The position numbers were made by a program, and so were the translations under genes. DNA of 64,000 nucleotides from Anseranas semipalmata (Eukaryota > Chordata > Aves > Anseriformes > Anseranatidae), in assembly GCA_013399115.1 (NCBI GenBank), contig VXAA01005201.1, forward strand, positions 112,898-176,897. The letters are read 5' to 3'. Under the pieces are notes generated by a model. It saw nothing but the letters and a program-made list of their open reading frames with translations. It was not told the DNA's origin and did not search any database. Positions 36,086 to 50,008 of the stretch are shown here, piece by piece (within the stretch, counting starts at the first letter, position 1; each line of letters begins with the position of its first letter).

Positions 36086-39000
36086 AAAAGTCTTTTCTTT
36101 TAGCTTATCTATATCCTATGTTGATCTCTTGGTATCTCTTTGTTAGCTTCTTGTCTTCCAGCCAACACATGCTGCTATCTATATGCAGTAGCCAGTTGGT
36201 GTCCCTGAAGGTTTATTAAATGTGGTTTCTATCCTTCATGTTGTCATTCTCCCTCGGGCAGTGATATGTCAGGTGCCTGAGATCCAACTAAAGAATTTGC
36301 TATTTGTGGCCATGGGGGGCACTGAAAAAGCTTCCTGTGCTCTTTTTCCTCTGCGTATGTTTACCCTTCATAGTGCATGATGAGGTGTTAACTATCTTCT
36401 TCCTGCTCTCAGTCCAACTAGAGCAGAAGAGTACTGGTAATATAACTAGAAGCCATAACCTGTGAGATTTTAAACCCAGTTCCCAAAGCAGAAGACTTGG
36501 ATAAAGTTTGGTGTCCATCCAAAATGAAATGAATCTTCTAAACTTTTGAATAGTTTTTTTTTTTTTTTTCATTGTGGATATAAATGTGCTGTAGTCAACC
36601 AGTTAATATACTACTTAAACAAAGTTTACTTAATAAAAAAAGGCTTTAATTATATACAGCTGTATACCATTAATATTCTTGGACAGAGCTTTCTGCATAC
36701 AGGAAGATATAAAGTAAATGAACAAGACATGACCTAAGACAATACATAACTGTTTCCTCGGTTCCAAAAATGCATTTATTGATTTTGTTTTCACCACGGT
36801 CAGAATAATACAAACACTTGTCAGCTTCATACTTTAGCACTCAGACCATACAAAAATATTAAAAGTTGCCCTTATAGATTGCACCACAAATAAAATCTTG
36901 TTGCAATATATACCATTCCATCCCTTCTTCAGATATACAAATAAATATCATCTTCACAGAACAGTGTTAGCAGTGTTCGGATACTTCAGTTGCTATTGGT
37001 AACAATAGGATGATAATACTTTTGGGATGAATTATGTATTAATTGTTTCAGTGAAAAAATGGAGATGAACTTTATTTATGGCTGGGTTTCTCTAAAAGGG
37101 TTACAAGGGTTGCTCTTTTATTGTGCACGCCAGGTTTTCAAATCAATATTTATACATTTTCCCCAATGCTAATGCAACCCTATCCATTTGTTAAAATAAA
37201 CAATAAAACCTGACCTATTTACAGTGCTGTATATATGTTATACCAGTTACTCTATAAACATCACTGTAGAGAATTAACACTATGGATTCCACAGCCTAAT
37301 TTATCAAATATGCTACCTGAAAATTAAAGGCCTCCTTCCGTGGTCCTTTCACATACGTAACTCTCTGAAGTGATGTGGACATCTGTGTGAAAAAAGGTTA
37401 CAAGACTTTAAGGGGTAATTACTGTCCATGAAAATTTGGAAACTTACTGGAAACCTGAAAATCTAGAGTTAGGTTCAAAAATTGGGAGAGGTTCTCTGCT
37501 AATGTTAGAAAAAGTAGCCCTTTATACCTTTTGAAGGTATATATCTCACAGGCAGTTAATGCCCGTGAGAATACATCTCAAGTTTTAAATTGCTAGATTT
37601 CTTAATACTCTTCTCATCACTCCTCAACTTTGACCCTATGGAACCCCTGTCTACTGAAAGGAGAGGGTATTTTAGCCTACATGGCTCGTTCATCATTAAA
37701 TCTTTTCTTCGATCTTCTCTTCTTTTTAAAACCAAGACTGCTGACAACTGCACCAAGTGTTAGCTGAGTGAGTAGCCCTAATTTATCTTATTAGAATCTG
37801 AGCCCTGACCACCAACCTCATTTCACCTCAGACCTTTTCCCCCCATTTATTAAAAATGACTTATGTCCTTCTCAGACAATTTGCATGGAAAAGATATGTT
37901 AAGTGCAAAAATGTGATGGAACCTATATTCAGTACATCCATATTACAGCTTTCATTATCTCATAATATTAACAATTAATTTTAGATATATAATGAGAAAA
38001 ATGCTTAAGTTATAAGTAAGAATGAACTTTAAGTAGCTGTATTAGGGAATTCCATCTTGTACAGTGTGAAAATATGCATACATATAACAGTGAGATTGAC
38101 TGATTCTTCTGTCATGTTTTGGTACAAAATAAGAGCAATTGCACTGACCACAGCTTTGAGCAGATTTAGATTGATATATTGAAATGGTAGACTTAAGGTT
38201 TGAAAATTTCCAGGACCAGAGAGAACTTTCAAAATATGTAATATGTCTCTCATGTCTATCCTTATCCTTATCCTTAAAGAAATTTAACTACTTAGTCTAA
38301 CAAAATCAACCAGTGATTTTTTTTTTCACCAGTCATACCTATACAGTCATAACCTTCTCTTTGTTGAAGTTAGTGGGAGTCCCTCTTCAACATGGACTAT
38401 TGACCTGTATTCTGCAGGGATTTTCTCTAAGGAAAGTAAAACTGACAACTGAAACATACTGGCAAAAAATCCGTAGAGGTTTAAGGTCAAAAGACATTGT
38501 TATGATGGCCAAGACTGAGTTTCATCCTACCTGTGTTTAGTTGCTGCAAGTTAGCCTAAGCTATTTCTCCAGCTTTCTTCTGTAGTTGCCATAGAAATCA
38601 GTATGCCTAGATAGAAGTTCATCTTTCATAACATCAGTGTCAAAGACAGATTGTATAGATTGCCCTTTGGATGCTTTAGTCTCCCTGTTGACTATCAAAA
38701 AGCAGAAACAGCAGTTTTAGACTGGTTGTATTAGTTTAAGATAACTGAAATTACGTGGTTAATCCAGCCCTGATCCTGACCTCCTGATTATTATAAACTC
38801 TGGAGCTTTGCACACCTATTCTTCCAAAATAGGAAATTATTCTTTTACTGAGGGAGCACTAACCAGTGGTTGAATTAAAGATACTTTTCAAACATACAAT
38901 ATTTCCATTAAAAAACTCCAGACCTAGAAATAGGGTTGACTGATCCCATCTAAGGACCAGGTGTAGCTCTTAGGTGGACATGCAGAACTCCCTGCAAACA

Positions 39001-39403
39001 CAGAAGCTGGCTGCTCCACATGAAGAGTGGCACAAGCTCCCAGTCCTACAACACCACCATTGTTTGTTGACTAAATTGGTACCAAACCTGCATGGGCAGA
39101 TGCGAGATAGGACTGATGTTGAAGGAGTAGATGTTTAAAGATATTGAACACCTCCACTCCTCTGATAAATGATAGCCACTGTTAAGTACTTGATGAAGAC
39201 CAAACAATTTTGATACATACATGGGCACAACTTCCATTATCAGTGAATAAAAAATTCTCTTGCTTTTGCTTCTTGAATATCAAATACAGTCCTTAAGACC
39301 ACTATCCACAGACACAACTATTTTCTTGCTAATATTTAAGGAATATGAGGAGAATAAACAACAAAAGTTTTAAAATTCCCTTTAACTTTCATTCATCTTG
39401 TAT
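36086..39403. other. AT-rich unique non-coding DNA
   Basis: No gene recognised. Holds a T16 run (36554-36569), an inverted CTATTG/CAATAG pair (36993-37008) in a motif-rich stretch at 36770-37320, and three TATCCT units (38257-38274). Confidence 0.5.
38257..38274. repeat. (TATCCT)3
   Basis: Three exact hexamers. Confidence 0.85.
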
Positions 39404-39452
39404 TTTTCTTTCTTTCTTTCTCTCTCTCTCTTTCTTTCTCTCTTTCTTTCTC

Positions 39453-39511
<59 letters not shown>

Positions 39512-39567
39512 CTCTTTCTCTCTTTCTCTCTTTCTCTCTTTCTCTCTTTCTCTCTTTCTCTCTTTTT
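39404..39567. repeat. (CTTT)n/(TTTCTCTC)n polypyrimidine array
   Basis: A central pure (TTTC)n block (about 39454-39510) is flanked on both sides by octamer units of the TTTCTCTC type. It is an all-pyrimidine plus strand of about 160 bases. Frames through it are artefacts. Confidence 0.95.
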
Positions 39568-42500
39568 AACAGATACCATTTGACCTTCTGGCTAAAGTTA
39601 AATTTAAAGATGCATTTGAGATTAGTTTTTAGGAAAGTAAAGTGCTTAATTTATTTGAACTGATTGCTGATAAAAATTCCTTCAATATCACTTAATATGC
39701 ACTCTAAACACTTGATGGGCAGGAGAGGATACAAGTGCTCCCTCACTATAGCAAGAAGAGGCTGGGTGCCTCTTCTTGATATTGCTGTCCCACATGCTAC
39801 AGTTGACAAGATCCCTGTATTATCTTTTCTGTAAGTGGAGCACTCACACTTATCGTTGCAGGAGCTGTCACTCTTACTTTCTCCCATATCGTATTTAAGG
39901 AGACTGCTTAAGATATCCTCTTCTCTCCCCAATTTAAATATGGAATTAAACGTGGTTATTTGTATTCATGACTGACATAGAAGAAATAGAGAAAGATAAA
40001 ATGATTTGTAATGTTTGCTACAGGAATCTCTTCATGACGTGCTGTGCAGTAACAAAACCATCAGATTTTATATAGCTGTTATATGTGCCATTAGCCAAAT
40101 TTGGAACAGACCATTTCTTTCCACAATCAAAAAAAAACGTGACAATACTGTTACAGGAAAATTGGAAGAAAAGTATCACAAGAGTATCCACCAGCCCTTA
40201 CACTTTGGTGATATGGAATGTCTAGCTATAGAAAATTGAATTTTACTTAGCTAGCTAAGAAATATTTAATAATATCATTCTCAGAAATGTTTCTGACAAA
40301 CAACTGAACAAGTGTAAATGAAAGGGTAGGGCTGTCTATATTTTTCAAGAGTTTCTATTATGCTTACAGTTCTTTCTAGTCTATTCCAACCATTTGAATT
40401 AACACAGAAATACAGATGTGTCTAGGCAAATGAAATTAAGAATAAAACAATCTCAGAAATGAAATACTCTGTCTCTTACTGCTTCCATAAAAACCATTTA
40501 AAAACACACTTGTTTGAAATGTTATTCAGCCACATGAAATACTTTTGCATCAATAGAATTGCTCAAAAATAAACTGGCGAATCATTCTCTATAAGTTTAG
40601 AGAGTTCATTATTTTTGATTCTGCTGATTGTGTTTGTGAAAATTTTGACTGTATGAATAGTTTGGGTTTGTTGTTTACTCAGCATTCTGGCTTTTGAGTT
40701 TTTTTTTTTTTTACCTTTTACTTTCCTTGTCTTTCTTATTTTTCTCCTTTATTTCTTTGAAGTGTTTTTTACTTCTTGAATATGTTTTGTCACTGAGAAA
40801 ATGGATAGTCTTTGTTTCTTGAAAAGCTGGAAAGGTCAGAATAATACAAAGCTAAAGGTAGAATAGATCACCTAATTTCTTTCTAAAAAAAAAAAAAATT
40901 AAAATCTCAGAAACATAAAATTTTGGCCAAAAAGTGTATTTTTTGAACATCACATTCATTTTTTTCTTCAGCTTGTGGGCAAGGTATTTTAGACATTTAT
41001 TTATTATTTAGAAAAAATATCCCTCATCAGTTATTTTAAGTGTGTGAATTGTATCATATTGTTTACACATATAAATGTAAAGTGGTACCTGCAACTGAAG
41101 AACGAAAATATTTTGCTGCAGGTTAACTTAAACATTAAAGTAGACCTTGTTTTAGATCTCGAAACAGGCAGTTCTAAAAATTTGTTCAGTTTCCCTCTAC
41201 AGATTTTAAAGGCCTCACAATCTGCCGTATGCACAGATGAGAAAGCGTATGAAGCCAAGCACAGGTGGGTTTTACACTGGGGAGAAGCAGAGGGGAACCA
41301 GCACTTGGCTCCACACACTGCTCCTCCATGCCCACATCTGCCCCCGGTACTGAGCTGCCGGCAGGTGTGCAACTGCAGCTGTGCCCATCCTGAGCTCCCC
41401 CAGCATGGTTCAAGGGATGTGAGGTTCATGTTGACTTGGCATTCACTGTACAGCTATGTCAAATCCCCCTGCTTTGGAAAGGCAGCGCATCATCTAGGAT
41501 GTCTGACTGTAGCTATTCCCCATTTGCCTCTCCACCATCTTCTGCAGCGGACTGCTAACCCGTGCAGTGGCACGAAGGAGCAGGTGGCAGCTATTTAATG
41601 CCTTGCTCTGAAGCCACATGGACTCATTTCTCCTGCATACAGACACCCCAGGGTCTTCTGTCTTTAACACAGACCCATCTGCTCCTCTCCATTGCACATG
41701 CTAAAGAGGATACTAGTACTTAAAGAAATGGGCAGTAAAACCATGACACACATAACTGGGACCAAAACATCAGCTAACGTAAACCATTTGAAGTTAAAGG
41801 GACTGTGCTCTTTAGCAACACCCAGGTTATGAACATGGTCTTAAACTATGCTAGCAATGGAAGGATTTTTTTGAATTATTTAATTGATGCTTTTATGATT
41901 TTCTTTGAGACGCATTTTATGTGCAAGTGCTGTGCTGTACCACTGAACTCACTGCACTCTCTCTGAGCCTTCAGTTTCTTGCTTAAATGCAAGTATAAAC
42001 TCTCTATTTCTCTCTGTACATGGCTAAACCAAAATAGACTAATGAAATGAGGTGAAATGTGCCAGGTACTCTTCAAATGTAGTACCATAAACATAAAAAG
42101 ACTGCACTTCAGCTAATATATTACAGTGTTCCTTTGCTTTAGATATGTTTAGACTTAAATAATTCAACACAGAAAACAAAGACTAAAATTTAAGCTAGCT
42201 TCTCTAGTCTTCCAGGTTATGATCCTGAACTGATGAAGTTAAACACTGATTTTAGCTACCAGTGGGTCTGGCCTCCAGAAAACAAGCTCATTGTGAAGAC
42301 TTCATCACTGAACTGTCTCCATGATGTCCAAAGAATGGGTGTGTAGGAAGAACACGTGCTCTTCACCGCCTGTGAAAAGGCAAAAGACAATGTGTGTGTG
42401 TTTGTGCACAAAGGTGAAAGTGCCAAATCCACTACAATTTCAGTAGACAGAAATGAGATCTGCCTACTTTCTTGACTTTTTTAATAACGCTAAGCTGAGC

Positions 42501-43973
42501 CAATGATATTCCTTTCTGAAGGTCACAAACCCAGCCTTAGTATCATCTGTCATCCACAAGAAAATGTGAAATTAATATAATAGGAAACTTACCGAGTTGC
42601 TTGTTGGTATCTACGCTTTTGATTAATATTTTTCCATTCCTTGCATCTAGACATTTATTGCATTTGAGTTTATCTTTTTCCTTCATTTCTTTCTTTTTTC
42701 TTTTTCCATTGGAGGAATAATTGCAGTTCTTTTCAAATCTCCAAGGAAATTTTTCAGCTATGTAAAGTTATAACAAGATGTGACATCCAGTCCTGGCTAA
42801 TCAGTGTTCAACACAGACGCACTACTGCAGTGCAGGGGGTGGCACTTTCAATTTGCCTGTGACACTGACCAGGTTTTTAAGACACAGCGAGTGAAGGGAG
42901 AAAATAGCATAAAAATGCTTAAATTTTTATAGAAAAGGTATAACTTTGTAAGAAAGCACTATCATAAATTCCGAAAAAGTGTATCTTAATGATACACTTA
43001 GAGTAAATCATTTGCCTTGAGAGACAGGAGGTCTCTGGTGACCTGTATGGCAGCCACAAGAGACTACCAGACTAGCTACTTTCAGCTAAATGTACTCTCA
43101 TATTAATATTTTAAAATGCCATAATGCCTCTCTGAAAACCTCAGAGGACAGATACATCAATTTACGAGGTCTTCACTCCAGGAAATAGAAACGGGGATAA
43201 TCTGCCATTAAAAGAAATAGTTCATTATGCCTGCTTCTTGGGAGCACATAAACTATGTCCCTCACATACTTATGTTGCAAATCCTCACTTTAATGTGAAG
43301 GGAAACACCATGCCCCAGAGCTTTATTGTCCCACTGTTTATTAGTACAAAAAGGTTTGTTGTGGTATGAAATCTTAAGCTTGTTGCAGTAATCAATCAGC
43401 TTCAAAGAGTCTCTTCCCTGAGCCAGAATCGTTACAAATAAATCAATTAAACATAAAGTTTCTATTTTCAGGAGGATCACAATACAGAAAACCAGCAGTG
43501 CATCATAGTTAGAGAAAGAGATTTTACTAGATTGAGGCTTCTAATACATGACCCCTTTGCCTTTATTTTTTTTTTTTGTAAAGTGTGAGAGATTTATTTT
43601 TTATTCCAGTTAAATCCAAAATATTCCTCTTTTAAATGTGTATTTCAACATGAGAAAATTATATATTTATGAGAATAATGAGGACTGCTACTTAATACTT
43701 CTGTAGCTGAAGAACAGAATAAGAAATTTTTTTGCACCATTTTAGTCATTAACGACATAAAATCAGAGAGAACCGGACTCACCATTCTTGCAAAATGGCA
43801 TGTGTAAAACTAATTTTTATTTTACTTGTTTGTCTGCCGAGGGTGGTACCAGATATTAGGACATATATGGATTTTTTTTTCCTTGAGAATTTCTGCGCTA
43901 TCTTTGTTTAAATATGTTCCTGAGATTTCCCATAATATTAAACAAATGTTGAGAACAATAGCAGTTATATATT
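39568..43973. other. AT-rich unique non-coding DNA
   Basis: No recognised gene. A GC-richer patch at 41200-41640 lies inside a 184-codon plus-strand frame (41044-41598) with no recognisable domain. A 9-bp perfect hairpin sits at 42977-42999. Confidence 0.5.
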
Positions 43974-44013
43974 CTATGCTATGCTATGCTATGCTATGCT
44001 ATGCTATGCTATG
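43974..44013. repeat. (CTATG)8 microsatellite
   Basis: Eight uninterrupted CTATG pentamers, followed by two CTATT variants. Confidence 0.95.
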
Positions 44014-45824
44014 CTATTCTATTCACCAGTTTAATAATATCTTCACTTTTTTTTCATTGGTAAACTGGCTACTCACTATAATGTTTTATATAGCTGGATT
44101 TTGTTTTCTGGGAGAAGAACAGATGCATGGTTTTATAAAAGCACATACCCACTCCTTATGCTTATTTTGTCAATGACACGTCAAAGAAGGAGTCTTTTTG
44201 TCTTGATATGGGAGGTGATGTTATGCTGAGATCTGTGATAATCTCAAATTTTGAATGTGTATGGTCATAGATTGGGTGCTTATTGCAAAGGACTTCTGAC
44301 ATATACCCTACAAGCCAGTGTTCTGAAAAAAAAATGGTTTTAAGTGAAATATAGCTGCTGTCTTAAACCTTTGCTTCTGTTGTACAGGTTGGAAGTTATG
44401 TTGTAGAGGAGGCAGAGAAATACAGCAGAGAAAGGATGGTCTTTGAGGGGAACACTCGCTTGGATAACTAGCCTGTTGCTATTTCTGTCATATAGCCATA
44501 CTGTGGATGAGGTGGGCACATGGTCATACATGGCTGCTGGGCATAGTCTTGTTTTTCTGTGTATACAACCTGAGATTTTCTAGGTAGAGCCTCAGGTCTG
44601 ATTTATAACAGTGATGAGGGCTTACAACAGAACAGTGTTCCAAGAACGAGGCTGAAGGCTTTCTGGATCAGGTGCCTAAATAAATCAATCATTTTTCTTT
44701 GATTTCTGTTGCAGATGAATCTCAATTTTGACAATTTTCTCCATGAGCAAAATCAAAACACATATTTTGTTTTGGATCAGCTCAAACAAAATTGGCATGT
44801 TTATTTACTGAACTGATGCCAAACATTTTGTTCCAAGAAAACGGCCAGCTGCATTTTTGTCTGAGCACATAGTATTGAGAAAATTGCAGCCTGAGCTTAC
44901 ATGTTGTGTTCCTTGAAAAGTTACATCTTCTATTGCAAAAATATTAATAAAAAGCAAAACAAAACACTTTTTTTTTTTCTGAATAATGATACATTTCAGC
45001 TCATATTACTTACTGCTGGTGCATCATAGGAGACAACTATTGACTTGACGGCAAAAGGGACAAACTGATTCAACTGCAGCATTCTTTTATTACACTCAAC
45101 AGGGATGATTAGTTTTTAACAATAATTGCCCTTACCTTCCAAATGTCATTTTTAAACCTACATAAATCTGATTCATCCTCTAGTGGTGTTCATGCCATTG
45201 GAGATTCTGATTCCATTCTAATGGAGATAAGAATGAGTAAGGTTTTTTGGTCTAATTGCTCAGCTAGTTCCTGGTGTTCTGTGGGATTAATAGGGACTGG
45301 GAAACAGATCCTGAAGTTCTTCATTTTTCATGTTGTCTCCAGTCAAGGTAAACTCCAGCTCAGCTGTGTTCTGCCTATAATAAAATAAAAACTCGGGTCA
45401 CCGATATTATCTGGATGATCAGGCACAGAAGATAACATCCGTTCAGATTCAGTCTGCAGTGTTCTTGCTGTTTTATCCTACACACGCATTTTTTTGTTTG
45501 TTTGTTTGTTTGTTTGTTTGTTTTTTGAGAGAGAGAGAACAGCTGATTCACTCTTATCATATAATTAATTTATGCAGACTATAATCTTGTGAATATATAC
45601 TATTGTCTGTATGGGAAAAAAAATCCTGAAGAGATTGATGGAGAACCACAGCAGTGTAACTTACTGGTATTAGTCAGTTTCCTGGAGAGGAGGATTTTCT
45701 TTGGACAGCAAATGATGTCTAACTGGATGAATTCATATATCCAGCAGAATACCCTACATGGAGGATCACATTCATGCCCTGGCATCCTTTGTGTTGGAAC
45801 AAGATCTCCAGAGTGGCTAGGAAA
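44014..45824. other. AT-rich unique non-coding DNA
   Basis: Nothing recognised except a (TTTG)n tract near 45492-45522. Confidence 0.55.
45492..45522. repeat. (TTTG)n microsatellite
   Basis: About seven TTTG units. Confidence 0.9.
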
Positions 45825-45980
45825 CATTCATCACTGGAGTTTTCAAGACCATACCAGACAAAGCCCTAAGCAACCTGGTCTGAATTCAGTGTTGACCCTG
45901 CTTTAGGCAGAAAGTGGGACTCAAGGTCCACTCAAGGTCCCTTCCAGCCAGAAGGTCTCAGTGATTTGAGAGTTCTAGCG
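45825..45980 (+). mobile_element. Old CR1 LINE 3' fragment, plus strand
   Basis: Plus-strand text GGAGTTTTCAAGACCA, then AAAGCCCTAAGCAACCTGG, GTTGACCCTGCTTTAGGCAG and AAGGTCCCTTCCAGCC, follows the ORF2-end and 3' UTR order of avian CR1. It is more diverged than the minus-strand copies. The normally single GAGGTCCCTTCCA region contains an exact 11-bp tandem duplication (45919-45940). No octamer array is preserved. Confidence 0.8.
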
Positions 45981-48900
45981 CCTGCCCCAAAAGAAACCCC
46001 TCAAAGACATCTAGGGTTATTCCAGGAATCCTACACAAGCTACCTGCCTGAATTTCTTCTTTTTATACTCTGTTTCACTGTTTTTAGCAAGAGAGAGCAG
46101 CTTACTGTGATGAATTAGAACAATCAACCAATCAATTAAATAATCAGTTCTGCAATGATGAAAAGTAAAAACAAAGAAAGATGAGGCAATATTTGTGCAA
46201 AACATGTACCATGTAAAGAGCAAAAATTATTTAATATTCTTACAGCTACCACTATTTATCAGTTTATCTAGTCATATATCCATGATTGCAATGCTTGTAA
46301 AATGTCACTGCTGTAAACAGCTGGCCCCAGAGGTCTTTCTAGGCTACCGATGCTGAAGAATTAATTTGCACTGAGATATGAAATTAAGGTTTTGTTCCAA
46401 GATAAAAGGAGAATAAAAGAACATATTGGTAAATCTGTGCAAAAGGAACCAACATCAGTAAAAGTATCCCCCCTTTTGAAAAACAAAACCAGCTAAAACC
46501 CTTTGGTAATATCTACTGGTTCCTTGATACATAATACACTGTGCATATGGTGAAATGTCAAAGTGCCCTTCCAGACCCATAAAAGAAACAAAGGTACAGA
46601 AAAACCACTTAATATAACATTAATACTTCCAGAGGGGTGGCACTAATTCTGTCACTCTATTCAGAGTAAAGTATGAAGCATTCAGCTACATTTTCTTTTG
46701 AGTTACCAGATGGCCCTTCTAAGAGAGAGAAAATATCTTCTGGGAATTGATGGCGTACTTGCTCTATTTGCTTACCTGTCTGAGATAAGGTTGCATCAGA
46801 ACCTCTAATTGTTATAAAACACCTGCTCTGATAATAAACAAAGCAAGTTAAGGACAGAAAGAAAATATCTTGTGATCATGTTAGGAGGCTTGTTGAACAT
46901 GCTTTATCTGAAAGCTTGAAAAGCTTCCACAGATGTATCAGCTTTGGAATGTTGCATCTTCTGACCCCATCACTACAAAAAATCATCTCTATGAAGCTGC
47001 GTGATAATAGAGCATTTTATTAACAAATAGAAGATACCACTTACCGTTCAGGGCCAGGTATTTTATTTATTAATAGTGATTTTTTTTTTTTTCACCTATA
47101 GACTGTACTCAACTCTCGTTTTGCTTAAGAAGTGTAGTGTATTTACAAGCTGGGAACTCTTATCTCCAAATGTTTGAAGTATATATCTTGTTCATGTGCT
47201 TATGAACTAAGATGTATATTGCTAAAATAAATGCTTCTTTCTTAAAGGTGTTTCTAGAACACTGTGCGAACTGTCTAGTAGATGACTGTTGATTTAGACT
47301 AATTCAAAGTGGACATTATTACATTTATTATATTTACTAATTGTCATGGCAAAACCTCTGTGTTTTGATGTCTTCAGATCCAGAAGATAAGACTTTCTGC
47401 TAGGTATACTTCCATCAAACACTATTTAACTCTGGATCATTGAATGGTAGAATATTGAACTGAATATTATTTTTGCTCCTTCAGGTCTTGCTTGTGAAGA
47501 TAAGTATCTCTCTAACTTTGCTGCATACATTTTACCACTTTTGATGGTATGGATTTCAAGTGCACTGCAGTCAGGGAAAACTCTCCATTGATTTCTGAAG
47601 CTTTTCAATCAACCTCAATTAAATTATAAGTAAAACAAAACATGTCTTGCTTAGAAATAGTGGAAAAAGTTTTCACAAGCACTGTTCCTATGACATTCTT
47701 CCTATCATCCTTGTCGTTCAGTCTCGTATCCCGATATCTTACATCATGCCAGAGAGCCTTTCATTTCACCAAAAGTCATCTCAAGACATTTCTGCCTTCT
47801 GGAATTGCACCTTGCCCATGCATCTCAAAGATGTACTCACTTTCTTGGAGTGGAGGATATGCAGAGGAGCTGGGGCACTTATTACGGTGTCTCAGGTACC
47901 CCAGGACCTGGATTTGCTTCATTTAAATCAAGGAAAACTGGCTGGTAGTTGTTCCTCTGTTATTTTGAATTCCAGTTAACTTAACAAAGGCTGAGCACAT
48001 AAAACTATTTGTTTGTCATATTCACAATGACAAAGTCAAAAATTGTTATAAAAGACAAAAATGAAGGTAAAGGGAAATTGTACATAACTTACACAAAGAT
48101 TAGATCAGAAGGTCCTTTTTCTATCAGTCAGCTGATGGTCTATTTTCCTTCTGAGAAAAGCCTGGCAGCAACCTTTGCATGGTGCTCCTGTCTTAGCAAA
48201 GTGTCTTAGAAGAACATCTGGACAAGCCAAGCCATCTTTTCATATCTTCTAGGAGATCTATGGCCTCTTTAGTGTTTCTCTCTGAATCTTCCTCTGAATT
48301 CACTCTTTTATTAGGAGATTGGCTCTTAATTAGCATGAAGGACCTTTCTGTATTTATGTAGATGTCTCTCAGACTCTTTTCTTTTTATTTTTTTTCCTCA
48401 CCATTGCACTTAAAGAGGTAGTTTAAAACAGTTAGTGTAAAACTCTCCCCACTATCAATTTGACATTCTTCAGTTTAGCATATGGCTGTCACTACACGTA
48501 TATACCTGTTAAAACAATCTGTATATTAAAATGATGCACGATTCAAACCTCTAGACAGTGTAATTCAACATTGTTTATTGTTTGCTGTTGACTGAGACAA
48601 TACCTGTTGGCAGGCAAACACTTTGGGGTGACAACTGAATTGGCATGGCCGTTCCACAAACTTTCCTCAGAGACATGCCGTGATAACCACCTTTGATCAC
48701 CTTACTATGATCTAAAGATACATTAAGGAGAAGTGTAGCTGGACAATATCCTTTTAAGAAGGTAATCCACTCAGATTTTTTACTAGTATGTTACTAAGAT
48801 TTTAATACAGGCAAACTCTTCAGCTGCAGCCATCAAAATACAGTAACTTGTCATCTGAGAATTAGTTAGAAAGTTCAATTCTTTAGACATTATCTGGAGT

Positions 48901-49984
48901 AAATAGATGCACAACAGGAAAGACCAGTAAGGGCCACACTGCTGTGAAACAGTATCCTTAGAGAATAAAATATACTTATTGTCTGCAAAAGTATCAATAC
49001 CTGGTTCACAACATGAAGAGGAAGAGGTAGATCATTTGGCACTGTATTGCGGACTGCATTGGCAGCTTTTGGAAACATAACAAAGATGTGTCAAGGGACC
49101 AAATGCTGACATTTGTCACACAGCTAGACCTAACACTTAACTCAATGAAGTTCTGTAGGAATTTCAGCACAGGGCATGAATCAGTTTATTGTATATTCAT
49201 TTTAATAATCTGTCTGACCTTGTACTTTCTAAGCTTTGGATAAAATCTGTTTGATTCTCTGAAAAGGTAAGCTTGATACAGACACATTATGAAGTTTGGT
49301 AGTATTCAATGCTGTCTTCATTTTGCTGCATATAACGGTCCTATTCTTCACTGTTCATGAATTATGTAGGTCACTGCATACTCATGCCAGGAAAACCTTT
49401 CTAGCACCCCACACAATCATGTATTTTGTATATGTATTGACATATGTTATTGTGATGCTCTCAGATATATTTCAGGGAAATACTAGAATGTTAATATGAC
49501 TATTTTTATTTGTCTCCATCTGTAATGTCAAGTGAAGTAGTTGCCATGAATGCAACTGTGCAGAGATTGAGAAGGCGTTGTATTTCCTGTTATATTAATA
49601 GCCCTCACCTCTCTAGAAATGCTAATATATGTTTGCCAGGCTTTAAGCAGGCATCTTCTGCATTTGACCAAAATGGTAATCTGTTGAAGGGATGCTCTCA
49701 TGTATAAGGCAGTGTGGAAAGCTCGGTGGAAACCTTATGAACTTATCTACATAAATGATGTATTTTGTAGACATAAAACCATATATACAATGTGAAAACC
49801 TTAGATATGCACATTGTCAATCATAATTTAAACACAAGTGAATAGATTGAATACCTGCATTTCTTTGCTGATTTTTCTTTTTGTGATGACCACACTCAAA
49901 TACTCATGACTTCACAGAGTATGGGGTGTGCAGTCCTCCAGTTCTGTCTTTAAGGAATCCCATAACACATTTTTCAAGTAGTTT

Positions 49985-50008
49985 GTTGTTGTTGTTGTTG
50001 TTGTTGTT
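49985..50008. repeat. (GTT)n microsatellite
   Basis: About eight GTT/TTG units. Confidence 0.9.

Noticed and set aside
36993..37008. SOXE (SOX9/10) dimer site
   Set aside because: The inverted arms face the wrong way for the SOXE dimer consensus; kept only as an uninterpreted inverted repeat.
43826..44176. 116-codon frame with a repeated MLCYA peptide
   Set aside because: The repeat peptide is simply the (CTATG)8 microsatellite.
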